Shown here: in pieces, positions 12,184-24,100 of the stretch
Position numbering within the stretch: the first letter of the stretch is position 1
Layout: every line of letters begins with the position of its first letter
Origin: Rhodamnia argentea
Taxonomy: Eukaryota; Streptophyta; Magnoliopsida; Myrtales; Myrtaceae
Direction of reading: 5' to 3'
NCBI RefSeq assembly: GCF_020921035.1
Contig: NC_063153.1
Location: 10,974,001-11,038,000, forward strand
DNA: 64,000 nucleotides
Notes under the pieces: generated by a model
The model's database searches: none
What the model was told of the DNA's origin: nothing
The model's input: only the letters and a program-made list of their open reading frames with translations
Made by a program: the position numbers and the translations under genes

Positions 12184-12840
12184 GGGCTTGGCTAACTGTC
12201 TCCGTCTTTCTTAAAAGTTTTAAATTCAGAAACTCATTTGAGTTCTGATTGTGAGAGTTTCTGTATTAGTGTTCCATTTGTCTTTCGGTCATTATAGATA
12301 GGTCTGTAAATTAGGTAATTTTATATGGAAGTTCATCATCATATTACATTTGTCATCTCGGTGAAAGTCGCTAAAAGTGTCTTTTGATAAGGGTAAGGAA
12401 GATTTTGTTCCAGTGGACTGGTGTATTATGTATACCTACAATGTAACTTCCAATCGAAGCTCGTGTTTTACCTGTTGTATCAGTACTTCATCATTTTCTT
12501 TGCTAAGTGGGGTGAAAAGCTTGTGACTATAGGGTCTGTGAATTCGCTCCGTATGATGCACGCGACGACGCATTAGGATGGACCAATTTCAGCATGTCCT
12601 TGCTTAGTACCCGCAAGTAAATCTCGACTTCCGAGCAGTTCCTTGTTATGGAAGTATTACTGATGCTTGATGAGGGAACTTTGGATCTATAGTATTTGTC
12701 ATCTCTGGGGATTCGATAGGGATGTACAATGGCAAAAGCCATTTCCCTTTTACTAAAGGGAGTTTCAAAAGCTCGTGACCACAAATGGAATTCTCTGAGA
12801 GGAACCTTTGTCTGCGATACTTGCATGACATTCACATCAC
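12184..12840. other. Convergent 3' flanks of ELF3 and neprosin copy 1
   Basis: ELF3 (+) and neprosin copy 1 (-) end 657 bp apart, facing each other. The segment should contain both 3' UTRs. The part from about 12460 to 12680 is repeated at 17415-17640 inside the ELF3 relic. No gene is seen. Confidence 0.6.
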
Positions 12841-15477
12841 TCAAGGGCAGAAATTATTTTGGCCTGGACCGCCGAAGTAGAACACGGGCTCACCAATGTA
12901 CCCGTCTCTGTGGTTGTCTCCATTGTAACAATACGCTTCATCGTTATAAACCCCAACCCATTCAGGGTACTTGAGTGCAAGTGAGAAGTCCACAATCCTA
13001 ACATGGTTGATGTAGCAGGCATGGCCATAGAGTTTCTCAGAGTACTCCCCACTTCCCATGCCAGTTCTGGTGTGAGGAGCCTTCTTCACCATCGTACTGT
13101 GCACTTGACCTCCCCAATTGACCATTATGGCGCTGCGCTTCAAGTAGAAGAAAAGGGATGCGGGAAAATACCCAACGACCAGGTTGTTCGTGAGGCGTAG
13201 CCACCAGTTGGAAGTCTGTGGATCCTGATTCAATGATAACTATCTCTGCTCAGAAATAGTATTTTCAAAATGAGAACTTAAAACTTTTAAGTTAAGACCT
13301 CTGGGCAGTTAAATGTCAAACTAGGCCGCTCAAACACGGATTTGCCGGCTGCAAGTAGAGAAGATTGAGAGTTAAGTACCAGGAAGATGCCGACTGATAT
13401 CTGATATTGTGCCCATTCAGAAGATATCGGACTCAGAGCAGAGCCGAGGGCCACCTCGTGATTAGTTTGAACGAACCCAGAACAGGTCAAATCGAAGCAG
13501 CCTGTGGCAACGTTTCCATCAGCCTGAGGAATAAAGGAAATGAAAGATAACACAATTGGTTAAATAGTTGAGCTCCACCATGAAGAAAATAGTCCATAAT
13601 GATGCCAGAGTACTCACGGTCCAATGCGTGAAAAGACGAGTTCGCTTATCTCCATATAACTTTGGGTTCACCTGGGAATAAGAAAATCTTTTCAGCCATC
13701 TCAAAAGATAACAACAAACTAGCAGGTTGAAAAATAAAAGAAGTTCAGACAAAAACCGAAAGACAGACCATCCATCCTGATTCAACACTTTCGTACTTAT
13801 CGCCAGGGCCACCCAGAAGCCATATCTGGGCTGTAGTGAAGTCATCTGGCAAATCAAGGTTTGGATTCCAGACATTTATATCGGCTGAAGCTCCTATGTA
13901 GTTGTACCCCACTGTCAAAAGGATTGCTTGCTGGCCAAGAAACATAGTGAAATGGTATCACTAATCACTGAACGTCTGAGGGAACAAGTTTCCAGCAGAA
14001 TAAAGTGAACATGGCGCGTTGAATTCAGTCGAAACAAATGCTTACAGAAAGATCTTGTCGATAAGGAAGAGAGACTTTAGTTCCATTGATGACCACATCT
14101 CAAACGTTTTCATTAAGGGTTGAATTTTCCACGTGGTCCTGTGAATGAGGATGATGCATTTTCCCAAATTGCTCAGGACTAGAAGCTCTCAACAAGTCTT
14201 GCCGCCGGATTCGTCGGATGGGAATAGTTCCCTTGGGACAACTTCCACTCTTTTGCCAAGTCTGAGATAGTAGCACTGGTCTTGAGGACTCATTTTTTGT
14301 TGCTTTGTTTTCTGAAGGCAATTTAATGCTGGGTTCCATCTGCATTTGAAGGAAGGATAAAAAATAAAGTTTCCAAGTAATATCCCAACAAACGAAGAAA
14401 GAAAAAATCATGCTGGTTTCCACATATAAGATCAAAACGTGCAATCTGCTGATTTGAGTTCCAGAGCCTAGCTGGTTCGAATAATGTTGTGGTTAAAAAG
14501 TCATTGTAAGTAAGAGACATAAGGTTCGGAAACGGACCTGAATGACATGGTTCTTCAATGCAGGATGGTCGAATGCTGGTTGTCTGTGTATATCAACGCA
14601 GTCGATGATATCTCCATCTGCACTCTGTCAATCAAACAGAACCTAACTTCAGTCTGTAGTTTAATTTATTGGAAGTGGACAAGCTTTCATTAATTATGGA
14701 CATTAAGTAGCTAACAAACAAATGGGTGTCCGAAACGTCACTTTTCCGTATTGTGTCTGAGTGAATGAGTGAGTGAGTGTGAGAGAGTGAAAGAGAGAAC
14801 AACTTTTCTGAAAGACCTTAACTTACAATTGCATCCTCTGCTTATCAACTCGAGCCAAAGGATGAGTACTGTTGATTTGACTTAAGCAAAAAGATGGGTG
14901 CATAATATGCAGTTAAACTCAAAAAATGTGATCACTCTTTCCTGAAATGGCTCCGCAAAAACACACGGGTTGCACTCAACAGAGCCGTTGAGATTTTCAG
15001 AACTGATCTTTACACAGGTTTTACCAAAAGCAAATGTTCAATGACTGTTGTGGAACTGAGTTTATTATATTCTTATATGAAGACACACCTCAAATGACTG
15101 AAAGATCGAAGTCTTACAAGATATTTGTGCAAGCTGACGCAAAGTAGACGAAATCCTGAAAACGGGTCGGAATTTTTTTTTTGTCCCCCTAACAAAAGAA
15201 GTCTTTTTCGGGCCAAAAACTCATGAAAAGGGTGGAAAAAGACTGGTTCTTCAAACCATGAATGAATATCAGCAGAAAGCCTATTCAAGAAAAGTTGAAG
15301 GCAATATGATACCTGAATACTCTTTACTGCAGGCTTATTGAGAAGCTTGAGTCTCCTATCAACATCATCATCATCCTCTGAAGCCTTTCTGTTCATTGAT
15401 TCTCTAGATACACTATTAGCCAATGTGGCCCAACACAATGTTATAGCCAAGAGAAGCATAAATCTCACTTTCTCCAT
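12841..15477 (-). pseudogene. Neprosin (DUF239) copy 1, with an in-frame stop and a replaced catalytic Glu
   Basis: Seven exons on the minus strand: 15313-15477, 14538-14624, 14046-14339, 13769-13930, 13618-13671, 13380-13523 and 12841-13224. They mirror the intact copy 2 exon for exon and total 429 codons. Neprosins are secreted glutamic endopeptidases (the founder is the prolyl endopeptidase of Nepenthes), with a signal peptide, an activation domain and a DUF239 catalytic domain. Seen here: signal peptide MEKVRFMLLLAITLCWATLA, activation motif [19 protein letters not shown], and [13 protein letters not shown]. Then come [28 protein letters not shown] and a C-terminal YFGGPGQNNFCP. Two defects: an in-frame TGA at 14100-14102 (codon 164), and Gln instead of Glu in WGGQV (codon 342), the position I infer to be the second catalytic Glu. 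An in-phase GTTTGA donor just before the TGA could splice round the stop, so a shortened product is not excluded. Confidence 0.82.
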
Positions 15478-15929
15478 TGTTTCTCTTGCTTCTCAGCATG
15501 AAAATGACTGAAGGGGAAGGTATTAAGAAGGATTGGAATGACACAAACAAGGCAGGAATGTTGCAAAATCCCAATTTACCAATGTAATTGATCACTTGTC
15601 ATATTTGCTTCGGTCAAAACAGAAAGTTTTCTTCCACCAAAAAAAAAAGCAAAATAGAAAGAATAGACAACTGTACACTGATCCGTTTGTTTCATGTGAA
15701 TTAAGATAAGATTGACTGAACCTTTGACCACTTCAGTTAACGTCAACACAGAAAAAGGGTCAACTTTGATAACTTCTCTGCCAAATACCGTTGTGTTCCT
15801 TACAGATTGCAGCAGTGAACGAGAAACTGACCGCAAATGATCTGCACTGCAAGAAAATTTGCTGAGCATACTGATTAGAAGCATGAATTTTCTTTTAGCA
15901 GAAGAAAATCAGGATCTATTGAGTGATCA
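15478..15929. promoter_or_regulatory. Upstream region of neprosin copy 1
   Basis: This should hold the leader and promoter of minus-strand neprosin copy 1. It is repeated at about 18000-18380, upstream of the exon-1 relic; both contain GATCACTTGTCATATTTGC and a TCGGTCAAAACAGA stretch. I cannot point to a clear TATA box. Confidence 0.5.
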
Positions 15930-16335
15930 TGGATCTGTATCCTCTTCACATATTAGCTCGATTCTTCAAGGTTAAGGAACTGCCCTTTGCCCATCTGTGT
16001 CAAGTTGTGGGGGAAGATTTTCCAATCCTCGAGCTGTACACTTCACCTCCCAACTGCACGGTTTGGGCAGTTTGAGGTAGGCGTGCAAATAGCTTGGGCG
16101 GGAAGTAACAGACATTCTTCTTCTCGTCATATTGAACCCACCAGTTGACGGTGTTTGGATATTGAAATCACACGGGAAGTCATTACCAATCGTCAGAGAA
16201 GCTAAAAGTAACCAGTTTGTGAATTCTCCAACTTCTATCTCGTTATGGTCCCAGTTCAGTACTATCTGACCCTGAGGAGATATAGTGTTATTTGATAGGG
16301 AAGGCCATCTTCTGTTGAGATGGGATGAATTGCTC
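15930..16335 (-). pseudogene. Neprosin fragment (parts of exons 6-7)
   Basis: This matches about 18908-19325 of neprosin copy 2: most of the first half of exon 7, the short intron, and the end of exon 6. It reads TVQLGGEVY on the minus strand, so the Glu is kept but the preceding Trp is Leu. The 3' end of the gene and exons 1-5 are missing. At about 16335 it passes directly into ELF3 intron sequence, with TGCTCTTAG shared at the junction. Confidence 0.8.
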
Positions 16336-17640
16336 TTAGCGTTCATGTGTCATATGGGAAGGGACGTGCTTTAGCACTGTCGCCTTCCTAAGTAGTATTG
16401 AATTTGTTTTCGACACCAAGAATTTGCTTTGAATTTGGACGTTAGAGGGTTAATTGGTTTCAGTCAGAAAGGTGTAGTTCATAGATTTATGGTTGAGGAG
16501 AGTAACTAACAGTGTGGAGTCCCGGGATCCATTTGAGCTGGTAATGTCATGTATTTAGCTGTGGATCGTCTGGGAACAGGTAGGTGGACTGTCCTATTTG
16601 GAGAATTTCTTGCAAGGTGACCCTGAGAATGGTGGATGATCTCTCCTTCATTGTCCCTTTGCATTCACTCTAGAAATATTTCTGTCTCCATCTTTTTTTC
16701 TGAGTCTTGCCTGCCCCAACGTGAGCATTCTCTAAAAGCGATGGCATGTTGCGGCAGGGGAAATGACGGACGGTAGTGCCTTGATATGTCTGGGAACATT
16801 TCCAAGGATTCAAAATGATATCTAGCTTGATCTTGGTGGATATGGTGACCAAACGAATTATGTATCCTGTTGCACCTTGGTATTTGTGTTATCAGAAATG
16901 GGTGCCTATCCATTCTGCATATATACAATATCTAGATGTAATTTTGCTGTGTATAAAAGCTAACTCTATGTTTTTGTTGTACTTTTCATAGAATTATTGT
17001 CTGATTTTACAAATATATCGGCTGTAATCCTAGCTTCTGCGTTGTGCTCGATACTCGATGTAATGGTAGCTTATGTTGTAATTGAGGAAAAGAAAGAAAG
17101 AAATTTAGGTGCAAGGGAATGGAGATATCAAGGCAATGTTTAAAGTACTTTTGATTGAGTGCCTGTGGCCTGTGAGTGTTCTGTCAATTCTTAGTACTGG
17201 CTAGAATATGGATGAGTTTAGTTGGATGCTTAATGCCTTGCAATGTTTAGAACTCCTCATGGGGAGTTATAGCAGATTTTGAGTAGGCTGTTGCTCTTCC
17301 AGATCTATGAATGCTATTGACCATCTGAATTGATTGGAGTACTTGCCAGACTATTTGTATTCCTAAGTCAGTGAATTTGTTATTCTCTGTTTTGACATTT
17401 CAGTCAACAGAGTGTTTTGCCTGTTGTATCAGCAATCTCATCATTGTCTTCAGTAAGGGAGTCAAAAAGCTTGTGACTATTGGGTGCTCTGAATTCGCTC
17501 CGTATGATGCATGCGACGACGGGCGAGGATGGATCCTTTTCGGCATGTCCTTGCTCGGTACCGATAAGAAATCTCCGACTTTTTAGAAGTTCCTTGTTAT
17601 GCAAGTATCAGGGATGCTTGATGAGAGAACTTTAGATATC
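16336..17640 (+). pseudogene. ELF3 relic: intron 2, start of exon 3, then ELF3 3' flank
   Basis: From 16336 to about 17400 the sequence follows ELF3 intron 2 (about 9955-11020), by eye mostly identical with small indels. For example, GGGAAGGGACGTGCT occurs in both. At 17398-17415 it copies the acceptor and first bases of exon 3 (CAGTCAACAGAG). It then jumps to the ELF3 3' flank (12460 onward: CCTGTTGTATCAG, later GAATTCGCTCCGTATGATGC). The rest of exon 3, the small intron and all of exon 4 are gone. GTGTTT is present at both parental breakpoints, which suggests a microhomology deletion. It cannot encode a useful ELF3 part. Confidence 0.85.
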
Positions 17641-17876
17641 AGGTCGGAGATTCTTTTTGCCCCCCCAGTAATGAAAGAAGTCTTTTTCAGGCCAAGAGAT
17701 CACGAAATGGGTGGACAAAGCTGGCATCTCCTAATTGATGCAATTCTCACAGATTGGTGTTTCAAATCATGAATGAATATCAGCAGAAAGCCTATTCAAG
17801 AGGAGCTGAAGGCAGTATGATACCTAAAAATGCTCTTCACTGCAGGCTTATTGAGAAGCCTGAATCTGCTATCAAC

Positions 17877-17908
<32 letters not shown>

Positions 17909-18380
17909 TAGCCAATGTGGCCCAACACAATGTCATCATAGCCAAGAAAAGCATAAATCTCACTTTCTCCATCGTTCCTCTTGCATCTCAGCATGGAAAT
18001 GACTGAAGGGGAAGGTATTAAGGAGGATTGAAATACACATAAAAGGGGATATTCAAAACCAATCCAATCTTTTCCAAGAAAGGCAAGAACCTTGCAAAAT
18101 CCTGATTTGGCACTGTAACTGATCACTTGTCATATTTGCTTCGGTCAAAACAGAGAGCACTCATCAGTTTGTTTCATTGTAATTAGGATAAGATTGATTG
18201 AACTTTGAACACTTCAGGTGACGTCAACACAGTAAAAAGGTCAATCTTTATCACTTCTCTGACGAATACCATTGTGTTCTTTACATCTTGAGCGAGAAAC
18301 TGACCGAAACTGACAGCAAGAAAATTTGCCAAGCATGCTGATTAAGAGCATGAACTTTCTTAGCAGAAGAAGATCAGGAA
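17641..18380 (-). pseudogene. Neprosin relic: exon 1 plus upstream region
   Basis: This copies neprosin copy 1 from about 15165 to 15900. Exon 1 starts with ATG at 17972 and is still open: MEKVRFMLFLAMMTLCWATL, then nine Asp residues encoded by an (ATC/GAT)n run at about 17880-17908, then EVDSRFRLLNKPAVKSI and a GTATCA donor. Exons 2-7 are absent; sequence matching the ELF3 3' flank follows directly. A transcript could start here but would lack the protease. Confidence 0.8.
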
Positions 18381-18763
18381 ACTGAAGCAGAATTTAAACA
18401 TGCAAACTTCCGGTTCGTTAATCTCGTAAAGGGCCTTGTGATTGTGGTATAAAAGCCACAGAGATTAATATTTTGGACAAATGGGGCTTCACCCATGCAA
18501 GTTTGTTACTGTGTTCTGGCCTGTACTTCATGCTTAACTTCTAGGGCCAGCTCCAGACAATATAAGCTTCAACTGTGCCTCCAGGTTTAGTTTAGCCCGC
18601 TGATTGATCAGGTTGGAAATTCTAAGACATGTAAGAAAGGTGTTCTGTCAGTGAAAATTAAACGGCAAAATACAGTCGTATGTTTTTCTTTAAACTCTGT
18701 TCATAACATCTGCTATATGAGGATTAGGCTGAAAAACAAGAAACTAGTAACCTCGATGTCTAG
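18381..18763. other. 3' flank of neprosin copy 2
   Basis: A unique stretch, not duplicated in the relics as far as I can see. It probably holds the 3' UTR of the minus-strand neprosin copy 2. No gene is seen. Confidence 0.5.
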
Positions 18764-21175
18764 TCAGGGGCAAAACTCATTCCTTCCAGGACCTCCAAAA
18801 AAAAACTCGGGATCTTCAGTATAATCCCCAAGGAATCTCACATCATAACACCTAAACTCATCTGTATAGTGGTCAATCTGTTCCGGGAACTTCAGGATCA
18901 TCGAGTTGTCACGGACCCGTATCCTCTTCACATATCCGCTTGATTCTTCAAGGATGGGGAACTGCCCGCTCCCCATCTGCGTCGAGGTGTGGGGCGAAAA
19001 TCCCCCAATTCTGGAGCTATAAACTTCGCCTCCCCACTGCACGGTTTGTGCAGTTTGAGGTAGGTAGGTGAATAGCTCGGGCGGGAAGTAACCGACATTC
19101 GTCTTCTCGTCATATTGAACCCACCAGTTGCCGGTGTTTGGATCCTGAAATCGCATGGATTAGTCATTACCAACGTCTTTCAATTCATCAGAGAAGCTAA
19201 AAGTTACTAGTTCGTGAATTCTCCAAGTGGTATGTCGATAGATCAGTACTATCTGACCCTGAAGAGATAAAGTGTTATTTGATATGGAAGGCCATCTGTT
19301 GTTGAGATGGGGTGAATGGCCGCGCCGAGGGCAATTTCGCTGCTCGTTTGAACAAAACCGGGGCAAGTGAGATCGAAGCAGCCGGTTTTTTTCCCGGAGT
19401 CAGCCTGATACACAGAAGAGGAAGACACAACATTGGTTTTGCACTGCCATACCAACGATAGGCCAAACAATGATCAAGTCAAGGTGTGAATGGAAGTCCT
19501 ACTTTTACGTACTATCGAAAAAAAGAAAAATTTGTTGCAGTGGCTGCCAATGAGACCCGGTGTATTTGTCATGTTTATCTAAATGAAGAGTTCAGATGAC
19601 AAGCTTACTGTCCAATATACAAAAAACCGAGTCTTCCGGTCGCCATATACGCCAGGATTAACCTGAAAAGTTGGGAATCATTAGGAGTCGCTGTAGAATT
19701 ACTGGAAAGCAACTGTCACATAGTTGTCATTCGGTTAAACTAAATTCATCATTCAGTTTGTTAAGCACTGATTTATGCATACCGCCCATCCAGATTCGAC
19801 GCACTCATAATCTTGGAGAACGGCGCTCTTTAGAGCGATTTGAGAAGTGGTCCATTCATCATCGTATTCTACGTGCGGGTTGAAAACTTTAATATCTCCT
19901 TTGGCTCCAGTGTAACTGTAACCTTCTGTCATCAATATGGCCATCTTGTTCACAGTACAACCAATGTCGAAAATGTAAGTGTTGGCCTGAACTGTCAACA
20001 TAAATCTCCCCAAACGAAAAAAAGGAAAAAAGTGAAAATGCATACATACAGAGTGATTACTCTGAAGGAGGTTTTGAACTTTATTCTCATCCATCTCGGT
20101 GCTTGGATGGGAATTTCGGGCCTTCTTCCTTCCGTAGTCGACCGGCAAACTCGCTTTAACCGTATCATTCTTCTCAATTCTTCGAAATGGTATAGTCCCC
20201 TTGGGACAGCTTCCCCTTTTTAGCCACAGCTGTGATGTCCCAAACATGGAAGAACCTGTGTCTCTTTTCGTGAATGCTTCAGGAATTCCAGTGATCGTGA
20301 TAGAAGGATTGTCACTCGGTGCCATCTGAATTAGGAGAAGAGAGCTCAAAACATAGTGAGAGCCGTGCGAATTCGTCATTACATAGAGGCTCTAAATCAT
20401 TACCGTTTGCTTCTTTCCAACAAAGAAATGATTAACTCCCTCGTATATTGTGTCAAAGATATAAAGGAGGAGGAGGAAAAAGGGTAAAGAGAAGAAACTT
20501 CAAGTCGGACCTGAATTGTGTGATTCCTTAGAGCTGGATGTCGAAAAGCAGGCTGCTTATAGATATTGATGCAATCAATGATGTCCCCATCTTCGCTCTG
20601 CCAGAACAAAAACGGTGGGTAGTCATAGCCAGACATTTCAGGCAAATATCTCTATGCAGATGCTTTCATTATGCTCAAATTTCTTTTGCTTAGGCCTTGC
20701 TGCGATCTTAAAGCAAACCGACAGGGCACTGTGCGCAACGAAGTATCATTTGAGGCAATACCTGGTCCAAACTACAGAACTGAAGCAAGGCCTATTCTTC
20801 GTTATCTTGGTTGACTGACTAAAATCTCATTTTCTATCTCCTCTTTCGGTGCCGTAAGTAATATAGACATGCTATAATCTTCTACTTTCCAAGTTTTGAT
20901 GTCATCTTAGCAATCCTCCATTAGCTGTACCGTGAAAAGGTAATGGCGAAACTGAGAGGAGTATGTGAAGTAATTGATATAGAAGGGCCTAAAAATACCT
21001 GAACACTCTTTACTGCATGCCTCTTGAGCCGGTTTATTTTTCCTTCAACTTCCATCATCTTCTTGGATCGAGAAGTTGATGCTTCGACCACAGCCCTCAA
21101 GCCGATGAAGACGGCTGCCAGTGTAATGCAGACCCTTTTCACATTGAGAACAGAAGAGCACAGACCGTTGCCCAT
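18764..21175 (-). CDS. Neprosin-domain (DUF239) secreted peptidase, copy 2
   Basis: Seven exons on the minus strand: 20999-21175, 20511-20597, 20050-20325, 19783-19944, 19609-19662, 19258-19404 and 18764-19144. All are in phase and encode 427 residues with no stop. An N-terminal hydrophobic segment ([18 protein letters not shown]) fits a signal peptide, here about 12 residues in from the start. The activation domain has [21 protein letters not shown] and [15 protein letters not shown]. The catalytic domain has ECVESGW (Glu230), [27 protein letters not shown] and WGGEV (Glu341), and ends [13 protein letters not shown]. The spacing of Glu230 and Glu341 fits the catalytic glutamate pair known for Nepenthes neprosin; that assignment is inference. 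Neprosin-domain genes usually form tandem families in plants, and most have no known substrate. The exon 4 acceptor (CAAG/ATG at 19944) was chosen by alignment with copy 1 and is the least certain border. Confidence 0.88.
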
Positions 21176-24100
21176 TTTTATCCAATTATGCCTGAACTAC
21201 AGAGGACTGTGAATAGAATTTGAGGAACACACGACATGTCCAGGAAAGAGATGCTCTGCTGTCATGGTAAAAAGCAGGGAATCAGTGGCATGTGATTGAA
21301 CTACATGGAGCAGCACAAAATGCACATGACTCACCTTCTTACCATCCAAGTCTCATTCATTCAAACTTCTTGTTTTTTTTTGCAGAGTAACACGCAAAAG
21401 CAGCAGAGAATTTCCGTGAACTTAAGCACACGGTTTAGTGAAGGATCTCTGTTAACACTGGCTCATGAAAGATAGACCAGCAATTCGGATCAAAACAATC
21501 TCATGACCTCTGTTGGACTCGCAAAGTGCGCGTGGCCAATCGAATCAAATCTCAATGCAGACTGAACACCGAAATTTAAGCATGGGTTTTGTAGGTCGCT
21601 CGTTCGCCCCCATTGCCGCCTTACGCATTGTCCGAGCAGACTTGGCTCTTCGCATAGGCCCGTCAAGCAAGGCCTAAACCCAATTCTTGTCTGAAAAAAC
21701 ACGAAATCAAAAGGAATGAAGACTTGCCGGGCTCAAGTGAGAGCCTAACCTGAACTACTGTGCTCACGAACAATTCCTAGTAGGTTGGCATTCGATTGTG
21801 CCGAGCCAGGCCAACTCTCCTGCTTTAGTCAAACCTGATGTAGCTCGGCCTTGAATCGGTGCACTCCGTTCGACTCGCGTGTTTATACCCCCTCGAAAGA
21901 CCCAAGATCGGACTTCATTGTCTTCTCCTAAGATGTTGTCAACGTGCAGCGTCTTCGAATCTTAACGTGGAAAGAGAGAACAGTAGTTTCTGCGATGAAA
22001 TCGCAGTTACCCTCCATCGAACACAAGGAATGCTCGACAGCTTTTATCCTAGAACTCGTTTAAAACTTAGGCCTACCACAAAGTTCGTTCATGCCCGACG
22101 CCATCATCAAGGCCACCTTCCTGTAAAGCGCATGCAAGTCCGTGGTTTCACTGCAGTTCATGTATTATACGGCATTGTTCATGCAGTCTCACAACGATGC
22201 GAGCTTCCGCAAATCCTTTCTATGCAAGTCCTAACGTTGTCGTGTAAAGTGGAGCTCCCACTATGCCTTCACGTTGTGACCATGGTCCTTCCATTCTAGG
22301 TTTAAAATAAAGCAATTCTGACAAACAAGATGGAGAATATTCTATCTTTTATAGTAATGGACGTGTTACCATGATTTGCATACTTACGTTGACGATTCCT
22401 ATGTATTGACGACGCCAATATTATCTGATGATCAAATTAAAATCGAGATCAAAATCTAGGATGTTCTACACTTACGTATTACTTCAGAGTTTGCATATCG
22501 GATGAGAGAGACGCGATAGGTGGTTTATATATAAAAAAAAATTCATCCATAGATTAGATAGTTACCCTCCGATGTGTTTACACATGAGTGCGCCTTATGG
22601 AGAGCTGGGTCGGTTGAATAAATAGTTTATTACCTTATTTCACTGGAAAATGTCCGCGATAAAAGATCTTTTACCGAAAGGCGTAGCTTCGGATTTATTG
22701 TTTTTACGGGTTTTTGTGACGATCCCGGTGAAGAAGTAAAGTAAATGGCAAAAAGATAAACGAGATGATAAAAGTGAATTGCGAAAAAAGATAGATGCTT
22801 GATAAGATAGATTGCAGAGTAAACGATTAATGTTTGATTGTTGATTGATTGTTCCCTAATAAAGAGTCGTCTCCGACTACTTATAGCCTAGCACATGGTA
22901 TAACCATGTCTACGGTTACTTGTGCACCTTATCCCTAAATTCTCAAATTGGCTTCGGTAATTGCTTGCTTTATCCTTTAAATGGTTTAAAATACTACTTA
23001 ACTGCTTCACATAACCGTCGGCGTGACAAACAGAATTCATGGTGTTGCCGATATGTACATCTAACTTAGTGTCGATTTGTCGTGTTCTCGGCTACCAGCA
23101 TGACTCCCCATGGGCTTTGCGTTCCTCTTGTGGGCTCTGTAGCCATTTAAGGTCCAACCCGATTTTCGATGTCAACATTCCTATGAAAGCAAAAATTTAT
23201 TAACATAATTTCTAGAGTTTACTGTGCTGTCACTAATTAAAAATTTTATTTCTTTCCTATTTCCATAAATCATCTCCGTTCCTTTTGTGTTAACACCATG
23301 AAAATCCCCAAGCTGATGCACGTGTGATAAATTTACTGCAAATTATTTTTTTTAACATAAAAAATCCTAAACTAGTCACCTATGATAAATTTCCCCCGAA
23401 CTATTTCTTTGATCACCAAAAACCCCAAACTAGTATCTATGTAATAAATTTATCCCAAGCCATTTTTTTATCACAAAAAAATCTCAAACTAGTATATATA
23501 TGACAAATTTATCATCCGTTAACTTATTGTGTTAATGCAACAAAAAATCTCAAACTAATATACAAGTAACAAACAAAGAGTAAAAATCCCCCCAAATGAT
23601 GCACTTGTCAACTGCCACGTATCATCCAATTTAGAAATTTGAAAGTAAAATTTAGTGAAAACTAACGGAGGCCAAATTTGTTACGGGTGCGGTTTGAGAT
23701 TTTTTGTGATAAAAAAATTAGTTAAGAGTAAATTTATCACAAGTGTACCAATTTACGATTTTATATCATAAAAAAATAATTTTTGATAAATTTATTATAA
23801 ATATACTAGTTTGAAATTTTCGTGATATTAACTCAATTTTTTTTTATCACATTATAGGTCATAATCTATTTAGCCACTTTTGCATACACCCATGTCATCT
23901 TCCAGACCACACTAAAAAAAATGAAAACAAGAAAGTCAAAGGAACTTTCGTCGTGCCATTAAAAGAACAATTGAGAAATTGCGTTCACATTCCTTGTAAA
24001 ATATGCTACAGATCACATCATCATGTGCCAAAATTAGTAACCTCATCGGTATTTAGTATTTAGTTCTACAAAGATCCACACGGCACAACTGGGCACCACG

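Noticed and set aside
15930..18380. A third functional neprosin gene between copies 1 and 2
   Set aside because: Only exon 1 and parts of exons 6-7 are present, in scrambled order and interrupted by ELF3 sequence.
21859..22299. 146-residue plus-strand open frame as a gene
   Set aside because: No recognisable domain or clear start context, and no downstream exon. The composition is compatible with a chance frame.
22720..23180. Solo LTR
   Set aside because: The TG...CA ends looked possible, but I found no target-site duplication, primer-binding site or second copy in the window.
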